In this document: positions 60,901 through 64,000 of the stretch, one piece after another
Layout: each line of letters opens with the position of its first letter
Numbering within the stretch: position 1 is the first letter of the stretch
From: Corallium rubrum
Taxonomy: Eukaryota > Cnidaria > Anthozoa > Scleralcyonacea > Coralliidae
Assembly: GCA_964035015.1 (NCBI GenBank)
Contig: OZ036003.1
Coordinates: forward strand, 2,385,261 to 2,449,260
Direction of reading: 5' to 3'
DNA: 64,000 nt
Notes under the pieces: model-generated
Told to the model about the DNA's origin: nothing
Database searches by the model: none
The model's input: only the letters and a program-made list of their open reading frames with translations
Program-made: the position numbers and the translations under genes

Positions 60901-63825
60901 ATCTCTCTTCAATCACCACAGCCAAATATGCACAAAAATGTTTAACACTGTCGTTAACAATAGTGAACATCGTCTTCACAATCTGCTTCCTGAAAAATGT
61001 ACAACTGAGTATAATATCAGACACCCTCGGAAATTCATACTACCAAAATGGGAGACAAAGAACAGTTTTATTATGCACTCGTGTCGTAATTCAAATTTGT
61101 CGTAGTAGTAAATTTATTTTTGTATATTGTATTTTAACTCAATAGCCTAGGTCATTCTAAATTTTAAATTAGCTATTTTAAGCGTAATTACGCAATTCGT
61201 CCTATGATTGCAATGTGATTATTTTATTTAATAATAATAAATCAACAAGGTAATTATCGAAGTTCTCTGGATTAAGGAACTATCATTCCCTACTTCTACT
61301 TGTGGGCGGTTGTCTGCAAATTCAGTCGCAAATCAAGCAGTTAGTATATTGCGATACGACGACCCTAAAGCAGAGAAAGTATTTTTGGCTAATTATACAA
61401 TTAATAATTGTAAATATTGCGGCAGCCGCGTACTTTGAGCTTGTCCTTCCCCAGGCCCAGTGAAGCGTCTGTAACTCATTAATCCATGCGCGACTTCTGT
61501 CTGATTGGTTATTTTTCCATCATACGAATACAGTATATTAAGGCCTTATCCATACCTATCCGTTTTCGTTTGAAACGCATTCAACTTTTTTTCTCCGTCT
61601 TTTAAAGAATTCCGCGTCGTCATGAGAACAGGAAAAGGGCGTTTTTAAAAAGTTCCACTTTGGACAGCGTTATCGAAATGTTACGTTTTTGATCTTTGTT
61701 TCATCGTTTATACGTGCGATCAGAAGGCCAATCCGTAAAGAAAGTTGCGTTTTCAAAAAAAAAAGCAACAACAACAACAAACAAGCCAAAAACAAGAAAA
61801 CCCCCAACCCAAGATACTTGTGGATGGCCCGCCTGACCAAAGATCAGCGCAGTGTCCTTTGGTCTGTTTCTGTCTTAAATTCGAATGAAAAGTCTAAGTT
61901 TTACCAACAAGGAAAACCCGATAGCTATATTCTTTCAGAATTCTTATCAAGATTTCTTATCGAAAATGGGATTTTAGTGAGTCTAAGTTAGTCTTATCTA
62001 GATATTGAGGTTGACTTTCTGTCGAGACTTAACGTAGAAATGACGCGTTTCAAATTTTACTTACGCTAATACTAATAACTATATTTATTTTTTTATTAGT
62101 CGCGAGCGGGCGGAGTCCTAGGCTTTCCTGCAATTTGATTGGCTACCTGAGCGGGCCGTATTTCACGATATCTTAGACCGCGGTCCAAAAAGTTATTTTT
62201 TCACATTCTGGCATTTAAAATTGATCGATTTTCATAACTATTTCGCTTGCCACAGAAAAAATATATTCAGCAGAGAGCTATGGGGATGCAAATGAGTTTT
62301 ATTATCCAAATGTTTTGACAACTTCGTATGTAAACAGCGAATTTTAAAAGAAATGCTGGCGGAAAACTGTGACAAAGCAAAATTTACGAGCGATATTTAT
62401 AAACAAAACAGTTTAAAACGGTAGGAAAAACATACATAAACTTGTGAACACAGTATTTTGAATCACTAAATGAACTGATTATATAGAAGTATATATATAA
62501 AAAATAACCACGAGAAGATAGAAAAGCTGAAACCTTTTGACATTAAACTGTCTTTCTTCTTTTATCCAACCGCTATACTCAACAAAACCGCTACAAGTCT
62601 TTACCTTTTAGTGAAATATTTTCCACATGCCAACCTCATCGTGTCATGTCCTTGAAACGTGAAATTACAAATGGCTTACTACAAACATTTTCGTCTTCAA
62701 ACTCGAAGAACACACTTTCAATTTACATGCAGTCAGCCAAATATTGAAAGCACTTTCCAAGCGAACAGCCAAAAACGAGCAAGCGACGAAGAAGAAACGA
62801 CGAAGAATCTTGATCAACTAAACTTTAAAAACACTTGGACTGCATTTTGATTTCCCTTCGTAACTAGATCTTCAGGTTTTTATCACAAAAAAAGGTTCCA
62901 AGCATCCCTGTCAGACTGCATGTCAGCAGTTGTTTACTGTCGAACGATAAACTTGCACGTGAACGTCATCTCGATTACACAACTTAATTCAATTATGTTA
63001 ATTTATCTAATTATGCAACAACAAAATAAATACGTTATTTACCGTTTTGGTCGGTCCGTATAGAAAGATATTTGCCCTCGGTCTCAAAAATGTCCCTCGG
63101 CCTGCGGCCTCGGGCCTTTTTTAAGACCTCGGGCAAATATTTTTCTATACGGACGTCCCAGCCGGTAAATAACATATATGTATTTAAAATTGTAACGCGC
63201 TTTTTTCGGGACTGCTATTTTTCGCAGGAGTTAACAACAGATTAGGCGTATTATCTTTTATTGCTGTCGAGTGCTAACTATCGTTATGTAGAGGTTTGAG
63301 ACTTGAGCACGGTTTTCTAATTCTAAATGCCGTCAATTATCGACATTTTCATTGTCATTTACTCCACATTTTTTTGGCGGATTTTGCTGTGGTTGATTTT
63401 TGTCCAGATCCTGTTGACCGGTCAGATTTCTGTCGATTTTTCGAAATTTCTGTTGATTTATGTCGAATTTCTCTCAATGCATGGCTCGGATAAATTCGAA
63501 TTCAGTCTATTCTGACTGACTATACTTGTAATTTGCTTGTAATTTTGTTTTGATTTCTGAGTGAATGACGGGGGCTTATTTTTGAAATTTTCTAAAATGT
63601 CAGGATTTCCTTGGCGTTCGAGGCATCATTTTACTTGCGATAGTAACTTCTTGTCCATTTCTTTATCAATAACATTTGATACACATATAGGTTGGAGAAA
63701 AAGACAAAGATGATGATCCACAGAGCCATCCGGGTTTGGCTTTTAAATATTCTGCTTATAAGAATTTAGCTAGCCTAGCTGAGGAGCAGTCAGACATCGA
63801 CAATGCAGTTGATTTGTACCTGGAG
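40918..63825 (+). CDS. CABIN1: CABIN1 orthologue, 5' part (four exons, continues beyond window)
   Basis: Exons 40918-40920 (ATG only, then GTAAGT), 41097-41177, 54518-54631 and 63691-63825, all in phase 0, give 111 codons. The protein begins [10 protein letters not shown], close to the vertebrate CABIN1 start MIRIAALN. Exon 3 reads [19 protein letters not shown] and forms the first tetratricopeptide-like helix pair; exon 4 contains [19 protein letters not shown], the counterpart of the vertebrate HPGLILKYSTYKNLAQLA block. CABIN1 is a large TPR scaffold of the HIRA/UBN1 histone H3.3 chaperone complex in the nucleus and also binds calcineurin and MEF2 in vertebrates. Introns are 176 bp, 13.3 kb and 9.1 kb, the two large ones packed with retroelements. 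The giant KDZ element ends only 155 bp upstream of the ATG. The 5' UTR extent is not visible. The rest of the gene (about 2000 residues in vertebrates) lies to the right. Confidence 0.92.
41178..43997. other. CABIN1 intron 2, first part: simple repeats and hairpins only
   Basis: A short hairpin (41468-41532, GTTAATGGTTGGTCTACCTC mirrored), two AT runs (43032-43079, 43253-43323) around a palindrome at 43145-43252, and otherwise unique AT-rich sequence. No ORF of interest. Confidence 0.6.
43145..43252. repeat. 108-bp near-perfect palindrome flanked by AT microsatellites
   Basis: TTCGCTTACCTCAAAAGTCT and its exact mirror form arms of about 48 bp around a loop of some 10 bases. AT dinucleotide runs lie close by on the left (43032-43079) and directly on the right (43253-43323). 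Confidence 0.9.
44003..44317. mobile_element. 315-bp MITE, AGTAT direct repeats
   Basis: CAGGGTGTCACC at the left mirrors GGTGACACCCTG at the right, and AGTAT lies directly outside both ends (43998-44002, 44318-44322). No ORF of note. Confidence 0.7.
44660..44818. mobile_element. 159-bp MITE, TTAA target duplication
   Basis: AGGTCCGTGCATA at the left mirrors TATGCACGGAGCT at the right with a few differences, and TTATAAAGGCACGTTTGACG is mirrored further in. TTAA lies outside both ends (44656-44659, 44819-44822). Confidence 0.75.
45180..46059. other. intron sequence with a small inverted-repeat element
   Basis: GGGCCGTACA near 45187 and TGTACGGCCC near 45325 are mirrored ends of a ~150-bp element. 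The rest, to 46059, is unique and ends in the presumed 3' UTR of the retroelement on the minus strand. Confidence 0.45.
46060..49255 (-). pseudogene. non-LTR retrotransposon ORF with restriction-like endonuclease, two frameshifts
   Basis: Three overlapping minus frames (48635-49255, 47655-48686, 46060-47691) are pieces of one ORF of about 1060 codons. The first two share a run around [13 protein letters not shown], and the second and third meet at GKRINVGKV. Reverse transcriptase motifs in order: [53 protein letters not shown] and the active site [11 protein letters not shown]. The C-terminus has a CCHC knuckle ([18 protein letters not shown]) and RPDIL...LIDVTCPFD, the restriction-like endonuclease of R2/R4/NeSL-type elements, which commonly insert at specific sites. 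The element lies antisense in CABIN1 intron 2. Two frameshifts make it inactive, unless they are sequencing errors. Clade assignment within the group is uncertain. Confidence 0.85.
49514..49735 (-). pseudogene. probable 5' part of the same non-LTR element
   Basis: A 65-codon minus frame contains [14 protein letters not shown] and [13 protein letters not shown], resembling the zinc-finger N-terminal region of such elements. It is directly followed, on the outer side, by the (TTA) run at 49736. The link to the downstream ORF across 49256-49513 is inferred from position and strand. Confidence 0.4.
49736..49825. repeat. TTA microsatellite
   Basis: About 30 uninterrupted TTA units. It marks one edge of the Penelope-like element; a second TTA run at 51886-51945 marks the other. 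Confidence 0.97.
49840..51890 (-). mobile_element. Penelope-like element, degenerate RT and GIY-YIG
   Basis: On the minus strand 51493-51747 encodes [16 protein letters not shown], the hallmark of Penelope reverse transcriptases; the active-site word YHRYVDDCF lies near 51065-51090. Near 50380-50500 is the GIY-YIG endonuclease start ([18 protein letters not shown]). Frames between them are broken by stops and shifts. The edges carry mirrored copies of about 85 bp (50104-50190 and 51800-51890; TTTCAGATAGTCAGTTAA and its complement), as in Penelope copies with a partial inverted second copy. TTA microsatellites lie on both sides. Confidence 0.8.
51886..51960. repeat. TTA/TTG microsatellite, tail of the second retroelement
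   Basis: A TTA run grading into TTATTG units. On the minus strand it follows the 3' end of the retroelement at 51960-54150, and so may be its simple-repeat tail. Confidence 0.8.
52107..52124. repeat. poly-C tract, 18 bp
   Basis: Eighteen consecutive C within the retroelement C-terminal region, breaking or shifting its frame; also a site where sequencing length errors are likely. Confidence 0.9.
52504..53844. mobile_element. 1341-bp DNA element with 9-bp target duplication
   Basis: CAGAGGAGGTATAAAGCAT at the left and its mirror at 53826-53844 form inverted repeats continuing to TCCCACAATGCA (about 32 bp, one mismatch). TTTGTCGCC lies exactly outside both ends (52495-52503, 53845-53853). It interrupts the retroelement and the protein reads through when it is removed. 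No transposase ORF. A 9-bp duplication suggests a Mutator-type transposase in trans. Confidence 0.88.
54665..54780 (+). repeat. left terminal region of a larger DNA element, mirrored at 59990-60165
   Basis: GCCTCCTCCGCAGGCCCTCG and TTGCATCATGGACAGGTCAC recur inverted at 60075-60130, and GCAAGATCCTGTAAA also has a mirrored counterpart. The outer bases of the right copy read CCTGGATACGAGGTT, close to the ends of the small element at 57164-57752. The DIRS element may thus have inserted into, or between ends of, an older DNA element. Confidence 0.5.
55218..56405 (+). CDS. DIRS-type retrotransposon ORF1 (Gag-like), SAP domain and zinc fingers
   Basis: 395 codons from the ATG at 55218. Residues about 25-60 form a SAP-like helix-extension-helix ([20 protein letters not shown]). 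The middle is Ser/Thr/Pro-rich, then comes a globular capsid-like block (residues about 170-330) and a C-terminal CCCH plus Cys cluster ([20 protein letters not shown]) followed by a basic tail. It overlaps the start of the RT frame by 230 bp. The order Gag, RT, RNase H, tyrosine recombinase identifies a DIRS-order element. It lies sense-oriented in CABIN1 intron 3. Confidence 0.8.
   Translation: MPPVRRGRVKDRPTVSSSSTNDESLVDLRQRCAQKGLPIHGRKDTLIACLQQHAAANANSSSVPSSSTTPSLPQPEQPPALLNESQLAQIQSIVTRSVEQSVNEIATDAARAAVQAMTNSTPVTGTTAVSPVILDNTDEGTVDASPDGSTAATGSLPQAETSIPYGHGFHDVPASYVKQIQSGEFFDLHKLLPRNFSIVTDEEPVIFTLENSVIKVKKSSQSAAKITDIEQWTTAFTIYMSILTHKFPGRAQELLQYMSLIRHAAQTHRGLGWCIYDHKFRRKAAFNPCLNWSVLDQQLWLMIFTISPDMLKREYPIFYNGPHKQAFSGGERGANLCHEFNRWGDCSRQPCRYRHMCNRCNGSHAGCFCPTFKPKPVADDDRSSKRSHKSAKSSH
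57164..57752. mobile_element. ~590-bp DNA element with captured helicase fragment, 9-bp target duplication
   Basis: The ends CAACCTCGTTCCCAGG and CCTGGGAACGAGGTTG are perfect mirrors, and similarity runs on for over 60 bp (ATCTCCGCTCGCTGCGAAAA mirrored). CTATGCTAC lies directly outside both ends. It splits the DIRS reverse transcriptase, whose frame is restored on removal. Inside, a plus frame at 57304-57573 carries a RecQ-like Walker A region. Confidence 0.85.
57304..57573 (+). pseudogene. RecQ-like helicase fragment (Walker A) inside the small DNA element
   Basis: The 89-codon frame contains [20 protein letters not shown], matching the Walker A region of RecQ-type helicases, where LPTGxGKSLxFQ is usual. 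Only this first motif and the preceding helix are present; the DExH box and the rest are missing. It is either a piece of a helicase once encoded by the element or a captured host fragment. Confidence 0.6.
58857..59645. mobile_element. tandem-repeat DNA element with GC-rich inverted ends, left end possibly truncated
   Basis: GCGGGACGGGACGTTTGCC at the left mirrors GGCAAAACGTCCCGTCCCGC at the right; the right side extends outward to CATGTAAACAGCCCC, which the left lacks. Inside, a block starting GACATG(T/A/C)T(C/T)GGTATTTC recurs at about 58933, 59204 and 59409, and a 66-bp piece with AAAATAGCGGCCGCTATTATG is duplicated once more. It abuts the broken end of the DIRS recombinase. Confidence 0.7.
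60165..61105 (+). pseudogene. 5'-truncated LINE reverse transcriptase, frameshifted
   Basis: Frame 60173-60505 holds RT motifs [28 protein letters not shown] and the active-site region [11 protein letters not shown], where the usual DD is ND. After a break near 60505, the thumb and C-terminal region continue ([18 protein letters not shown] from about 60594, then 60656-61105 with [14 protein letters not shown] and [14 protein letters not shown]). This layout is that of Jockey/CR1/L2-type LINEs. The N-terminus and endonuclease are lost, which is usual for target-primed insertions. Sense-oriented in CABIN1 intron 3. Confidence 0.75.
61106..62119. other. CABIN1 intron 3, no feature recognised
   Basis: A 100-codon plus frame at 61689-61991 has low-complexity Lys/Asn content and no likeness to known proteins. 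Otherwise unique sequence. Confidence 0.5.
62120..63180. mobile_element. dispersed repeat, copy 2, with terminal hairpin
   Basis: Same family as 14870-17310 but without its two insertions, so it acts as the empty-site reference. Its right part is a palindrome (63037-63170; GGTCCGTATAGAAAGATATTTGCC mirrored in part, and GTTATTTACCG versus CGGTAAATAAC). Confidence 0.75.
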
Positions 63826-64000
63826 GTAAGTGTGTGACATAAGTGATATCAATATATTACATTTTAGCACACTGACGTATTTTGTGGGTTCTGATTGGGT
63901 AATTCAGTAAATCACGTGACACCCTGTAATGTGATGGTAACGCTCAGTCAGCTTTTATGTAGGCCCGACTTCCAACCGTCTCCCTGGCTTCCAACCGTCT

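Overview
The window is AT-rich eukaryotic DNA with GT-AG introns, nested transposons and long microsatellites. The one clear host gene is an animal orthologue of CABIN1 (calcineurin-binding protein / HIRA-complex scaffold). Together with Penelope, DIRS and restriction-like-endonuclease retroelements and a KDZ transposon, this points to an invertebrate metazoan, perhaps a cnidarian or sponge; the sequence alone does not fix the species.

Layout. 1-4818: no recognisable gene, several small inverted-repeat elements. 4819-12874: an 8.06 kb foldback element flanked by a 9-bp target duplication; two arms carry about 16 and 11 copies of a ~188-bp repeat in opposite orientation, and the right arm holds a nested 989-bp TTAA element. 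12884-13135: short stretch of unique sequence. 13146-40763: a 27.6 kb segment bounded by 118-bp terminal inverted repeats (117/118 identical) and an 8-10 bp direct repeat, read as one giant Kyakuja/Dileera/Zisupton (KDZ) DNA transposon. It holds a six-exon gene A (+, 366 aa, zinc ribbon), a second gene B (+, zinc finger, exon joining unresolved), about 46 copies of a ~110-bp satellite, and a 12-exon KDZ transposase-like gene (-) whose catalytic middle part is missing. Its genes A and C begin just inside the two inverted repeats and point inward. 40774-63825 and beyond: the 5' part of CABIN1 (+): four exons, 111 codons, continuing off the right edge. Its second intron (13.3 kb) holds a restriction-like-endonuclease non-LTR retrotransposon, a Penelope-like element and a second broken retroelement carrying a 1341-bp DNA element. 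Its third intron (9.1 kb) holds a DIRS-type retroelement split by a small DNA element that carries a helicase-like fragment, a truncated tandem-repeat element, and a 5'-truncated LINE.

The most interesting object is the giant KDZ element. Exon phases fit throughout gene A and throughout both halves of the transposase gene, so these models are well supported, yet exon 4 and exon 5 of the transposase do not join in phase and the 548 bp between them cannot hold the catalytic core. The element ends about 155 bp before the CABIN1 start codon, so its insertion has probably pushed the ancestral upstream region of CABIN1 27.6 kb away.

Long uninterrupted ORFs in the microsatellites and satellites (poly-Arg, poly-Lys, poly-Leu, poly-Ser and similar) are repeat artefacts and are not annotated as genes.
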